A stretch of DNA of 64,000 nucleotides from Metellina segmentata. Taxonomy: Eukaryota > Arthropoda > Arachnida > Araneae > Tetragnathidae. Positions 20,746-31,800 of this stretch are shown here, piece by piece. The position numbers and the translations under genes were made by a program. Location of the stretch: contig OX375883.1 in assembly GCA_947359465.1 (NCBI GenBank), forward strand, positions 96,360,293-96,424,292, read 5' to 3'. Each line of letters begins with the position of its first letter. Position 1 is the first letter of the stretch. Below the pieces are notes generated by a model. It was not told the DNA's origin. It searched no databases and saw only the letters and a program-made list of their open reading frames with translations.

Positions 20746-22435
20746 GATGCTTTAGTAGGCTTTATTACACACCAGATTCCTGCTCATTAAAAGCTTAACA
20801 AAAAAAAAAGAACCGCACAGTTTAAAGGAAGGAAGGTTCAGAAGAAAAGGTTTTTAAAATTTGCTACTTAAAATGACAAATTAATTACTATTTTTCAACT
20901 TTCTCTGAGAATTTATTTAATTACGTTTTCACAGAGGACACATGCTATTATTATTATTTTTATTTTCTGAATTTGTTAAAACAAAAAGGTTTTTTTTGAG
21001 CCTCTTGTAAATCATTTATGATTCTAAAAAAATGAAATATGTGTGTAAAAGTAGGTGCTTCTGAAATACCTTATAAATCAAGGAGGGGGGAGGCGAAGAT
21101 GATTATTTGTTTTCGCTAGTGAATAGAATAAGAACGTAACTGCTTGCTGATTTTTTACACGAAGAAAATTTTTTTTATAAGACAATTTCACTTTTTAGTT
21201 ATATTTGCATGCAGTGTTGCTTTAGAATCCAAGGATGAATTATAGGTATTAAAGAAGGGAGTATTTAAGAGAGCTCTAAATTTTCTCTCTAGCTTGTCCC
21301 TTTTACACTCTGAATCCAAAGCTCCGTTTTGACAGTTGTATTTCTTGAATACTTAATTTTTACTGTGCACATTTCTTCATCGTTTTACGAGTTTCTGCAT
21401 TATTTAAAGACGAAGCAGTTTCAGTGGGCGGATCAACAAAGTAATGTTTATAGCGATAATGAATGCATTCTGAAATAGAATGAAAGTGTAAAACAAAATG
21501 AATGATTGTTTAATTTTTGAAGTGTAAAATTTATTGTTTAAAAAAAAATTTGTTCTCTGGATTTCCATGTTAGACTACTTGTTTTCAAAACAAAATAAAT
21601 GCTAATCGTTAGAATATTTCCTGTTATGGGATATCCTAGCTCTCTCGACCCAAAAATTTGTTATGACACTGTCAATAACTGGTAGTTTTGTTCATGAAAT
21701 AAAATCTTGAAATTTTCCCTCCTGTTTATTAAAATATTACCCTTTTGGCAACCAGTACTAATGAGATCTCTGCACAACAGTGAGAGAAATATATCCTAAA
21801 AAATATTCAGACCTTTCGAGTTCTGTAAAGGTAAGAAAAATATCGGTCTTTTGTTTTTGCAATTTTATTTTCCACACTCATAATTTGGAAACAGCTGGGT
21901 TAAATGACCTGAAATTTGGCATTTCGAGGTTAAAGTTTTATGTAAATTCTAAATTTTACACCAATATTGAGTGTATATATGCAATTTATTATGAAGACAA
22001 TCTCTTGACAAATATGACATATATGAATTGATAAACCATGGGAAACAATATTATCTTTGGCAAATGAAAATAGTTCTTTGATTTGAGTGTTGTAAGCAAA
22101 AATGATTTCGGATATAAAATAGGTATGCCAATTATTTATTTAATAATTTGCATTCAATTAGAAGCAAATAAAGTATTCTAATGCATATCTAAAAATATCG
22201 ATAGATATTATAATCCGCAAAAACCTGTTGTGAGCAAGGTGCTTCTAAGTTATCTGCATTAGTTTATTGAGGGGGAAAAGTATCTTTAGAGAAAGAAGTT
22301 ACGGGCGATAAAAAAAAACCGACTTGTCAGCTAAACGAAATTGTTTTAAAAAAAATTTTAATTGTAAGTTTATCAAGTGGTATTTTTTTTTGATTAAATA
22401 AAAAAAATTGTTGTGGATATTTCAATAATTTTGGA
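20746..22435. other. AT-rich intergenic stretch, nothing recognised
   Basis: No gene or repeat terminus could be supported. An 83-codon open frame at 21780-22031 is not recognised. Confidence 0.4.
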
Positions 22436-22512
22436 TGATAAGTAATTTTGGGGTTCGAACTGGGTTCTCCGTCTTAGTAAGCCACGACGCTACTGACTCA
22501 GCCACGTTTTAA
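22436..22512 (-). repeat. tRNA-derived SINE head
   Basis: On the minus strand there is a box A-like GTGGCTGAGTCAGTAGCG and a box B-like AGTTCGAACCCC at tRNA-like spacing. The flanks do not form an acceptor stem, so it is read as a tRNA-derived repeat and not a tRNA gene. Confidence 0.55.
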
Positions 22513-22559
22513 ATTCACCAACAGTTCTTCTGAAGGATTTTTTTATACAAAAATAAGAG

Positions 22560-22705
22560 CATCCCGTAGCTAAGAGATAATTTCATTTTATCCAATCAGG
22601 TTCAGTCACAGTTTAGAATCACAGATATTCTTCAGTAACAGCCATAGTTATAACTGTTACTGTGAAATCACTGTTAGAAACATCGCTACTCCTGAGAGAC
22701 TTTGA
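22560..22705. repeat. GTGATT-family fold-back fragment
   Basis: TCAGTCACAG, AATCACAGATATTC, AGTAACAGCC and, in inverted form, CTGTTACTGTGAAATCAC recall the array at 20455-20745 and can form a hairpin (around 22636-22668). Confidence 0.45.
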
Positions 22706-23528
22706 AATTTTCAGTTCAAGTCCATCTCTTATGTTAAATCCTATTTTTAGCTTCATATTCCCACAAAGCGGGATCCAAAAATTGTTTCAGGCTCATTGAG
22801 TTGTTCCTCTCCACGGTAATCTTTAGTAAAAGGCGAAAGATTAGCACGATTATGAAGAGAAACCAGAGCATACCCAACAAACGAAAAATAACATCTTAAA
22901 TAAAAAGATTTATTTTAAAAAGTGGTAGTTAAGTCCGTCATGCCACCAAAGTATTGATTAAATTAAAATTCATCGAGATTATCTTTTTCAAGACGGTTCA
23001 TGATCTAGTTATCATGGGTTATGATATCTGTAATTATAGTTGAATTATTATATATTTAAATGTTTAGGAGCTAAATACAGTGGGCGCATGTGTTACATGG
23101 TACCAACACCACTGCATTCACCAACTTCCTCTTGTTTCATTCCATAAACGTCAGAAACAAAAATGTTATTTCAAATTGTTTTCAGTGAGGGGTAGTTGCA
23201 GTGGTAAACGAAGACTTTTTCCAGACTAACCAAGACGGAATCTGCACAAGGTTTGTTTTTAAACAAAATAACCAATTCTTGCTATCTACATTAACAGTAA
23301 CATTTATTCTGACACTATACTAGGTTGTTTTTACAGCGCCCTCTTGTGGCTTGTTTATGTTGCAGAGACATTTGGGTATTAAGTTTAATCTTTAAATTTT
23401 AATTAATATATAGCACATATATATTCAGAAAATATTTATGATACATATATTTTGCTATGATTTTTTAAATATATATCAGAAATGCAAACTATTTCATTCC
23501 TTTCTAAGTGACTATATTTTCATTATAA
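22706..23528. other. Intergenic stretch before U6, nothing recognised
   Basis: No gene or repeat supported. CAGCGCCCTCTTGTGGC near 23336 resembles the short conserved motif found at ends of some arthropod transposons, but nothing pairs with it. Confidence 0.35.
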
Positions 23529-23593
23529 CTACCACTATAAAGTATTACATTTTGTATTGCTCTATATATATAAGAGCTGTCCCAAATATGAGT
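23529..23593 (+). promoter_or_regulatory. U6 snRNA promoter (TATA box and presumed PSE)
   Basis: A TATA box, TATATATATAAG, lies at 23563-23574, about 20-31 bases before the U6 start. That is where Pol III type-3 snRNA promoters carry it. The proximal sequence element should lie around 23529-23550 (ACCACTATAAAGTATTACAT). I place it by distance only, since arthropod PSEs are poorly conserved. Confidence 0.65.
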
Positions 23594-23610
23594 GTACTTG
23601 CTTCGGCAGT

Positions 23611-23650
<40 letters not shown>

Positions 23651-23700
23651 GGCCCCTGCGCAAGGATGACACGCAAAATCGTGAAGCGTTCCACATTTTT
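23594..23700 (+). ncRNA. U6: U6 spliceosomal small nuclear RNA
   Basis: This is a full-length 107-base U6, the catalytic RNA of the spliceosome. The 5' stem-loop is GTACTTGCTTCGGCAGTAC; relative to the common GTGC...GCAC stem, the third pair is changed from G-C to A-T on both sides, a compensatory change that argues for a real RNA. The ACAGAGA box, which contacts the 5' splice site, is at 23634-23640. The catalytic AGC triad is at 23646-23648, and the ISL region (CCCCTGCGCAAGGATGACACG) follows. The only difference I notice in the 3' half is CAAAATCG where CAAATTCG is usual. Promoter spacing and the terminator are intact, so this is likely an expressed gene. Confidence 0.96.
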
Positions 23701-23709
23701 TTTTTTTTT
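23696..23709 (+). terminator. Pol III oligo-T terminator of U6
   Basis: A run of 14 T residues directly follows the CCACA end of U6; four or more suffice for Pol III termination. Confidence 0.9.
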
Positions 23710-24804
23710 CAAATAATTGCGAAGATGAAGTTTTGTATATTCGAGCCCAACATTTTTTTCTGTTAAATTTTCTCAATTTGGGCTCAGTGAATCTCAGGAT
23801 ATTTGTATTTGAAAATGAAATGCGGAAGTGAAGGAATACTTTACAAATTGCCATTTAAAAATTGTTCATTACCATAGTTTAACATGCAACTGGGGATGTT
23901 GAAATTAAATTTTCTGAATGAACTAAATGTAAAAGTAGATGGCTCAAAGTCACAGAAACAGAAAACTTTTTGTCGTTTTCTGATATGTAATCAGGTACCC
24001 CTTCATCAATCTTTGGACCCCGTTGCCAGATGTTATGACGGGCCCCTCCCTTTTACACTGTTTATGTTTGAATTTTTTAAAGCATTTTCCATAGTTTAAT
24101 CCTAAAACATACTCCATATAGGCTAATAAGAGTCACATATACGATATACCATATAACAAACAAGGCATTTAGGTAAAAAAAAAAAAGGGTTGGATAAACA
24201 AAAATATAATCATTTTGTTAATAAACATAGTTACTAGGTAACATACAGTTTTAATATCTGGAAATTCAAAATGTTATTTGAAAATGTACAATTCTACAAC
24301 TTAAATTAAAAATCAAAGCAACTGATTAAAATGGAATTCAAACTATAATAATACTTTATAGAACAAATATGTAACTTGTGTATTCTTGAAAAACAGAAAT
24401 GAATAAAATATTTTACATTTTTCTTGGTTTCACCATGAAGCACGTTACATTTTAGGGATTTTTACATATTAATTTGGCATGTGAAGAAGTTATTATCAAA
24501 ATCTTCGTTAGTTCTAAGAATTTGGTTTTTTTAATCGCACTGTTTTGGCCATTTGAGGACTACATTACCATGGCAACGGCAGCACCGTTGAAAACTGTTG
24601 AAGTTACTCGAAAATAAAGATATCACGTTCTAACTGGTTAACCGAAAACAAAATTCGTTCAAATTCTCGAAATACTGTTCACGATGATTTCAAACAATTT
24701 TTATTCTATAAAAGGGTTGTTGACGTTGCTCGAAAAACAACATTCTTTGCGAAGTTTTTCTGGTTTCAACACATGAAACCCTGTTGCTGTGCTTGTTAGG
24801 CGCA
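23710..24804. other. Intergenic stretch, nothing recognised
   Basis: No gene, RNA or repeat boundary could be supported. Confidence 0.4.
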
Positions 24805-24925
24805 TCACAGAGCTCTTACTCAAACACCGATATCTTTAAATCACAGTTCTATCTTTTACTGCATAGTAGCAAATAACAATGATTTGGTAGCAGTGATTGA
24901 GGGCTGTGACATCAGCTTATATTGT
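24805..24925. repeat. GTGATT-family fold-back fragment
   Basis: It contains AATCACAGTTCTATC and, in the opposite sense, GATTTGGTAGCAGTGATTGAG, the same motif as 20455-20745. Confidence 0.5.
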
Positions 24926-24989
24926 TTAACTCCGATTGCTGTTAGTGTTAAGTGATATATCAGATTAAGTTAATCTCTATCGATAACTG

Positions 24990-25352
24990 CGATCTCTCTC
25001 CCATAGAGCAAATTTGGGACGTTATGGGAAGGCGATTGCAACCATCCCGGAATGTTGATCATTTAGCACGACAGTTGGAGACAATTTGGCAATAAATTCC
25101 GCAGGAGACCATCCGCGAACTTTTTCAGTCTCTGCTACGCAGGGTGACAGCTTGCAACCAGGCCAAGGTTGGACCAACGTCTTATTGACTTCCTCCCTTT
25201 GTGACGGTCATACTCTGAAATAAATCATTGAATTGTTCTGAAATTTGAATCGTTTGTTTTTATATGTACGTTCTTCACATCCACCAATTTTTATCCCAAT
25301 TGGACAACTCCTTTTTGGTGCGTCGATTTTATAGAGTGTATATTTTAGCGAT
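24990..25352 (+). pseudogene. Tc1 transposase 3' fragment, same family as 17818-18960
   Basis: The translation carries the end of the transposase (PIEQIWDVMGRRLQ, then ETIWQ*IPQETIREL) and the 3' untranslated end with CTCTGAAATAAATCATT. It finishes at GGTGCGTCGATTTTATAGAG. The 5' two thirds are missing. Confidence 0.85.
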
Positions 25353-25369
25353 GGACAAAAAAAAATAAT

Positions 25370-25436
25370 AATCTGGGATTCAAACCGAGTTCTTTGACGT
25401 TGTAAGTTGCGACGTTACAGACTAGTTGCAGAACAC
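25370..25436 (-). repeat. tRNA-derived SINE head, diverged
   Basis: On the minus strand a box B-like GGTTTGAATCCC (near 25376) and a box A-like CTAGTCTGTAACGTC are at tRNA-like spacing. It is too degraded to be a tRNA gene. Confidence 0.4.
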
Positions 25437-25483
25437 TTCCTGTTTATTCAGAGTATTTAAGGATTTTGTTTAAAGCCAGGGGG

Positions 25484-25560
25484 TCCGCCTCTTGCTCGCT
25501 AACGCTCGCCAACCCCCCGGTGATTGCTACCTCGCAAACCAACAATCCTTTCGCAAGCAT
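25484..25560 (-). repeat. Degraded hairpin-bearing repeat (family F end)
   Basis: The reverse complement reads TTGGTTTGCGAGGTAGCAATC, GGGGGTTGGCGAGCG and AGGCGGACCCCC. These are the hairpin modules seen at 41797-41890 and 56880-57074, here partly merged and eroded. Confidence 0.65.
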
Positions 25561-25894
25561 CTTCAGACCGCACTTCTTCTTCGAATGGAAGCAGACCCCT
25601 CCGTACCGAGTTATTGAAAACCCACAGCGGATTAGCCGAAGCTAGGGAAAGCCTCTAATGAGAAACATTAGAAGTGGGCCTAGTGACGCGCCGTCCGAAA
25701 AACCCTTATCTGCCCAGGATGAACACGATAGGGAGTGGACGTGGTCGACCCGTGAGTGTGTGCGCTGAAGATATGTGGTCCGGCTCATTGATATCAGTCA
25801 ACCTTAGGTCCGTTTTGAGCCGGAAAAGTTTTCTTCATAGATTTCTCAGACCGCACTTGTATTGCCGCAGCGGTGCCACACGTTGAAAAACCGG
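25561..25894. other. GC-richer segment of unknown origin
   Basis: Clearly higher GC than the surroundings, with CAGACCGCACTT occurring twice (25564 and 25849). No reading frame or family is recognised. It is probably part of a repeat. Confidence 0.4.
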
Positions 25895-27119
25895 ATGTGT
25901 GCACCGGGCCTTATACACCAAGAGCCACTTTCTGGATAAACTAAAAATGCTAAATGTTATGTTACCGGTTGTGAAATGTGTGAATAAAATCAGAGCAAGA
26001 GCATTAATTATACGAGAATTCAGAGAACATTGTGAATTGTTAGATTTGGAATATATGGTGAACCTTTCCTACATTGTGAGGTGCGCTGGCTTTCTAGTGG
26101 TCAGGTTCCGAGTAGATTTTGGAAATTGAAAAATGTTGTTTATAATTTTTTAGAACAGGAAATTGAACTATCTGACGCAGAAAGCCAATTATTTTATAAC
26201 AACTGGCTATTTGATTTGACATTTTTAGTTGATGTTACTAGCCATCTCAATCAACTAAATTCGAAACTAGAAGGCGAGAAGAAATTATTTCCTAGCTTAG
26301 TAAATAGCATCAATTTATTTAAAATGAAATTAATCATCTTTCTGTTAGAAAATCAGGATTTGAGTCAATTTCCACACTTGAAAGAGCAGAGTGAATGTGC
26401 TGCAGATAATAGCAATTTGATCAAATATATTGAAAAATTCAAGTTGTTGCAAGGATCATTTGAAGGAGTCGTTTTCATGATTTAGCTTAAGTAGAATACT
26501 GCATGCACACATTTATAAACTCATTTTCACTCAGTGAACTAATCGTTATGAAGATTTCTAGAAATATACAAATGGTACTTATTGATTTAAAAACAAATGC
26601 ATTATTAAAAATTAAATTTGATGAGCTTTTTTGTATTCAGATTAAAGTGCTTCGGACAATGTTAATTTCTGGCGTTACCCTGTGAACATTTTCCAGAATA
26701 AAGAAAATTTGCAAAAAATTAGATATGTCGTTTCGGAACGATATACAGATGTCAACAAGTATTTACAGCCATGAAATTTATTACAAGCAAAACGTGGTCG
26801 CAAATGGCTGATTCAAATTTGAAGAATTATCTTTTGCTCTGGGTAACAAATTTAACACCAAACATTGAAAGACTAGCGAAATCCAATCATTAATAGTAAG
26901 CAACGTTTATGTACTATAATTTATATTGTTTAACATACAATATTTAAATAATTTAAAAGTGTTAATATGTCTATAAACATACTTTTATTAAAAATGTCAT
27001 TAAGAGTTTACCAGGACCATGAACATAAAAAGATAGAAAAGGTGCTTGAGTTGTATGGCGCATCTGAACTCGTATGTGAAAAAAATTGACGCATGGTATG
27101 TAAAAGGTTGGCCACCCCT
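25895..27119 (+). pseudogene. hAT transposase relic with its 3' terminal repeat
   Basis: The plus strand reads VVKCVNKIRARALIIREFRE, then a shifted HCEVRWLSSGQV, then FDLTFLVDVTSHLNQLNSKL. Near 26770 AMKFITSK and LTPNIERLAKS follow. This is the order found in the GTF2IRD2/SCAND3-like hAT branch: linker, the conserved EVRWLS block, the LTFLxDxTxHLNxLN block and the C-terminal tail. Frameshifts near 26080 and 26490 onward inactivate it. The right end, GGTTGGCCACCCCTG at 27105-27119, is the complement of the terminus of the element at 13305. The left terminus was not found. Confidence 0.8.
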
Positions 27120-28010
27120 GATATACAAGAATGAACTTGTTTCTTCTTTGAGTCTCCCGCATAAATACAGGCGGCGGAACAGAGACAACCTTGTCTGCAG
27201 CAGAAAAACTTGTACGTGCCAATTGGAGACGCTCTTCACTTTCAACTTCAATACGTAGAAAATTCAACACATTTCCTAAGTTTTCAGAGTGCGCGACACT
27301 TTCCTTACGCTGTCGAGATCGCTCCCACACCCTCAGAGTTTCTTCCGGTAATGTAGACTCTACAAGGGGATATAACATAGCTGCATAAATCTCACTTTTT
27401 ACCCCTAATGTCTCCAAAGCTCTGAGTTGAGTTTCTAACTTATCATATAAATTGGATAGAGTCATACTTCCATCTTTGGCGGCTTGAGCTAAAACCAACC
27501 TTAATAATTCATGAACGTATATATCTACCAGTAATTCGTCGCGTGCAAATCTGGATTTTAGTTGCTTGACAGCTTCTTCATAATTCACACCTGACGGAGG
27601 ATAACTATCTTCAAGCTCTCTTGCTGGGGAACCAACGACAGTCGCTTGTAATAAATACCTACTGGAATTTATCATCTATATTTACATCTTCGTCGATTTT
27701 TTTGAATTGTCCCCAAAATCCTTACCAATTTCGTGTTTTCCCATTGAATTTTTGAAGCTCCAACTGCGGTAGTTTAAAATTCCTCTTGGTGGAATTTTCT
27801 GAAATTACAGGTGTAACTATACAGGCATCGAATTCGCCATTTTCTGTCCTACCTTTGTTTTTAAACCGATATATTTATCGCTGTATGATTCATTATTTTC
27901 AAAATCAGTCAAATAGTCGCTTTCGTTTTCAGCTTCCAACAAAAGTTCAGAAATTTCTGATTGAACTTCATCTAATCTATTAAATTTACCTTCTATTTGC
28001 GAGTTCAATA
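27120..28010 (-). pseudogene. BEL/Pao-type gag-like fragment
   Basis: On the minus strand, 28008-27817 reads FNRLDEVQSEISELLLEAEN. Then, in a damaged stretch, PQLELQKFNGK and a GFWGQFKK segment appear. Next 27615-27190 reads YEEAVKQLKSRFARDELLVD followed by LSNLYDKLETQLRALETLGV. This is the DUF1759 region of BEL/Pao retrotransposon polyproteins: an N-terminal coiled part, the F-x-G-x-x-x-x-W-x-x-F box, then AxxLLxxRFG. It breaks at 27119/27120, where the hAT end lies, so the hAT probably inserted into it. No protease, reverse transcriptase, integrase or LTR is seen. Confidence 0.75.
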
Positions 28011-28040
28011 CTTGAAACTGATCAATAAATATCCATTCAC

Positions 28041-28105
28041 TGACCTGGATTCAAACCAGGAACCTTCCGATCCAGAGTCTAACATCGTAACCACCAGACC
28101 TACCT
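28041..28105 (-). repeat. SINE family A head fragment
   Basis: On the minus strand it reads TAACCAGAC-like box A remains and GGTTTGAATCCAGG at the box B position, next to CGGAAGGTTCC as in family A. Confidence 0.65.
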
Positions 28106-28132
28106 AGCCATTAAGACAACCACCAGGAGTTT

Positions 28133-28610
28133 TAAACCGGCCTGGTGTTTAAGGTGTTAGCCTGCATATATACCTATTGCTTGATCACTACTGATATAAG
28201 GATCCTTGAGATCAAGCATATAAGATGGATTATTTGTGTACTCAATCAAAACAGATCAAATATGAATATCTCGTGAACATTGGGGCCGCGACAGCCCATT
28301 TTGCAGAATAACGGTTTGCGACCGAAGGGTTGTAAGTTCAAATCCAACCAAATACTATCCTCTACAAAAGGGATTGGTGCACGTTAAATCTGTCGTGTCC
28401 TGAAATGACAGGACACGACAGATTCTTACTGTCGTGTCCTGAATTGTCCTCAGGTTATTGTGGTGTGAAAGATTGGGGTGTGGTGTGCCAGCTCAGGTGT
28501 TAACACGTCAATCGATCGTTGTCCAAACGATCAGGTGTTAACACGATCGTTGTCCAAAATTTAGAGGATCGTCGATAATAGTCCGCTGTTTTGGTCCAGT
28601 GTGACGTTAA
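28133..28610 (+). repeat. Rearranged SINE-like block with a perfect small palindrome
   Basis: A head fragment (CCGGCCTGGTGTTTAAGGTG, 28138-28157) and a body from about 28278 share GGTGCACGTTAAATCTGTCG, GTGCCAGCTCAGGTGTTA and the TAGTCCGCTG..GACGTTAA end with family A. Inside, TCTGTCGTGTCCTG is followed by its exact complement after six bases (28389-28422) and again by a direct copy at 28430. A stretch around GGTGTTAACACG is also tandemly duplicated (28496-28560). It ends about 220 bp before the NEDD8 start codon. Confidence 0.65.
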
Positions 28611-28830
28611 TTTTGTACCTACCGTGGCACATTTCTGTTTAGTTGCCAGAAAAATTTTCAAATTTTATCACTTCCTCTTTTGGATTTCCTGTCTTCGGTC
28701 TGTTACTCGCAATAGCAACTCGCCTGTCTGTGTAAAATTCCGCTCTTTCATTCTCACCAAGTCTTGGTTAAAGGCTTTACCGGCCAATTTTCAATTCATC
28801 ACTGTTCTGTTTTAGACGCACTCCCCAAAA
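28611..28830 (+). promoter_or_regulatory. Presumed NEDD8 5' region
   Basis: This stretch between the SINE block and the NEDD8 ATG should hold the promoter or a 5' untranslated exon. No TATA box is evident. CTGTTCTGTTTTAG ends at 28814 and could be a splice acceptor 16 bases before the ATG. Both readings are inference. Confidence 0.35.
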
Positions 28831-28848
28831 ATGTTGATAAAAGTAAAG
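28831..28848 (+). CDS. NEDD8: NEDD8 coding exon 1
   Basis: Six codons (MLIKVK), followed by donor GTTTGT, a non-consensus but GT donor. The phase is 0. Confidence 0.93.
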
Positions 28849-31800
28849 GTTTGTATTGTGTTCTTTATTTGATCATAGATATATGTAATTTTAAAAAATG
28901 AGAGAACCAAACTATGTGGAAATCTGTCAATTTCATTTTATTGACAATTCTAACAGTTAAATAGATCGTGAGCTGTTTTCTTGTCAGTAGTAAATACGTT
29001 AATTTTGTTGCTTTTCGTTTCCTCCTTAGAATAAGTGCAAGTTAATGCTGAATTTTTCTGGAATCTGCCGTGTTTGAAAGGTCGAAATCACTGATTTGAG
29101 CTCTTTTAACTGTTGAGTCACTGGAACAGTTTGGAAGCAAAATACTAGTGTTGATGAAATTAATATATTTCCAAGGAAAACGCTACTGACCCAGCAGATG
29201 TTTCTCTTTATTATTGCTTGTCTTATTCACCAAAAAACTCGTAAAAAAAAATCTGTTCAAATCTTGCTTACAAATGTTACCCGTTGTATGCTATTTTCGT
29301 TGTATTGATTGATTTTGTACAAGTTAAATCATTTTAACGTCAAAGAATGGAGATAACTTTTAGTTCTTGTTTGTTATCTTGCAATTCAAAACAATCTGAG
29401 GTTTACTGAAGAAGTTTAATAAATTTAAGGTGAAAAGTTTAATACACATAGTTTACACAACAGAACTACATTGCTGTCACTTCACTGTGTACCAAATTTG
29501 TTGCAACTAAAAACAGCACCAAAACGTTTACTGATTTTAAATAAAATTTAGAACTAAATTATAAAAATTAAATTTTTAAAAGTCCTTCCATCTGGTATTG
29601 CAGTTTTATTTGATTCTCAATGTCCCTTTGTGCAAAAAATAATAATAAACTGTCTTATATGTTGAATACTGCTAATATTTATTTTGTAAATTTTGACCTA
29701 CTGTTTGGTGATCACCGCAGCTCAAATTTTGATGACATTTTTGTCAGCACTATGCACTTAAAAGCATAGAAATCCTGTTCTGGATATATTGTTTGCGCTC
29801 AGAGGCATACCTTCTTTTGGTTTGTACGGGCTCCACAACCCCAGGGTATCAGTGATCTTTTCCTCTCCTTTCCCCTTCTGCCTTTTACTATGTTGTGGTG
29901 GTTACCTCTTTGGAGGTGAGGGCTCTCCTTGAAGCTTTTCACCACTCTGCTGCTTTCGGCTCCTCTTGGGGATTATATCACCCATGTGTTTGCCATGCAT
30001 GGAGTCCCATGTCCCTGGGAAAGGAGACGCTGGTAGTTGAGTGGCGATATAATGACCCAACACACTGCTTTCAGCTCAGCTTCAGGTAAACCGGGTACAT
30101 TGGTCCCATGTGCATCAATTGGCTTGTCATTGGCTAGGGATCAAGCGATCGGCATTAGCTAAGGGTGAAGGCTGTTTAAGCGGTGAGCCGTATGCTTATG
30201 GTCACCAATGGGGAAAAACCCTCCTCCAAATCTTTTTCCTTTTTTAAATACAGTATGAAATCCGGAATCCTCCTGAACTCGACCATTCCAGATTTCGAAC
30301 TTTCCCAGATTTCGGATTATTTGCATTTTTTTTCAACAGAACTTTAATCTAACACCCACCCACCCCACAGGAATTTTGTGTTTGCAATAGTAAAATAGAT
30401 ACTACTTTTTGTGGGAACGCTTGTAATTCATTTTTGGTGCCCGTAGCAAGTTATGGCAGGGATATGGCAACCCACCTTTATCAGTTTTCTCACTTTTATG
30501 GCAACCGTGGCCAGCAGCAAGTTTAAATATTATTTTCATTTCTGTTAAATTGTCTTTTGATTTTATTGAAATAGATTTTTTACATGTTTTTAGAAATTGT
30601 TAGAGATTTAGATTGAAAGGAGTTTAAAACAGTCTAAAAATTAAAATTGTATTTTAACTGCTGTTTTCTTATTCTGTTTATTTTATAATTTTATCTTGTG
30701 AAAGCTTTTTATTTTCTGTTTAGAAAAACTATTTTTCTGAGAATTTCTTTGGCGACATAAAAAGTGTGCCAAAAAAGCCAAAAGCACTGCCACCAAAGTA
30801 TGCATGTATCAAAACTGAACCTTTTTTTTATGATCCCTTTATTTTATTCCTCTTGAATCACTGAGACTTTTGTGTACTATATTTAATTAATAGTAATTTT
30901 AATGTGATTAATTAATATTAGATTGTATTTTTTTTAATTATCAAATTGCTTGTGTTTTATAATGGAATACAACATGTCTAATGGGTCTTTTTCTTTTCTT
31001 ATGTGTCATCTTCTCGTTATTTAGACGCTAACTGGTAAAGAGGTAAGTTCTTTTGATGTTTAAATGTCTTGCTGTTTTATTTTTAACTGTCAAACGTCTG
31101 GAAATTTAATGTGCAAGTTTGGAATTTGTCCGTATAACCAGTGCCCCTGTAATTAATTCCAAGATTATTAATGATCCTTATACACTTGTTAAGAACTAAT
31201 TTTACTACGATGTTAAAATTGTGTGCTATTTTCAGAGCAAAAATATGTAATTATTTAATTTTCTCACAATTTTATTTTAATTATATTGCAATGCAAAAGT
31301 TATTATTCATTGGTAAAAATGACTTAATCTTTTGAGATTTAATTATATTTGTTTGTGTGTTTTATGTCTAAAACTACTTTAGGTTTTTCCAGTCTGCCCA
31401 CATGCAATAAAATGAACATAGAGCTACAAATCTGAACAGACTCTATACCAAATTGGCATCAAGAGAAATACCACCAATGCATTTCTTTCTCATGCATAAA
31501 GAGAAATTAGTTACATTCAATCGTCAACTAAATGATATATGATTAAACCTAATTAAATATTGGCTCTTCGACCAATTTTCCACTTTTCATTCATATATTT
31601 AAAATGGAAAGTTTTCAAGACAGTCTAACACTTTCTGTAAATGTTTGAAAATTTTTAAATGCAATTTTTTGAAGAATACCGTAAAGCTTTTCGACTACAT
31701 AATTCTCAAAAACTATTAGCCCTCACAAAGCTAGAAATGACCATAGCAACAAACCAAGTTTGGTTTTTTAAATGCTTAAAAATTGGCCACCTTGGATTTT

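Noticed and set aside
27046..27388. Plus-strand open frames opposite the gag-like reading
   Set aside because: The minus strand carries the recognisable BEL/Pao blocks; the plus frames are shadows.
29770..30240. Hidden exon of NEDD8 or of a nested gene
   Set aside because: The GC content is raised, but no frame gives a recognisable protein and no splice sites frame it; more likely an old repeat.
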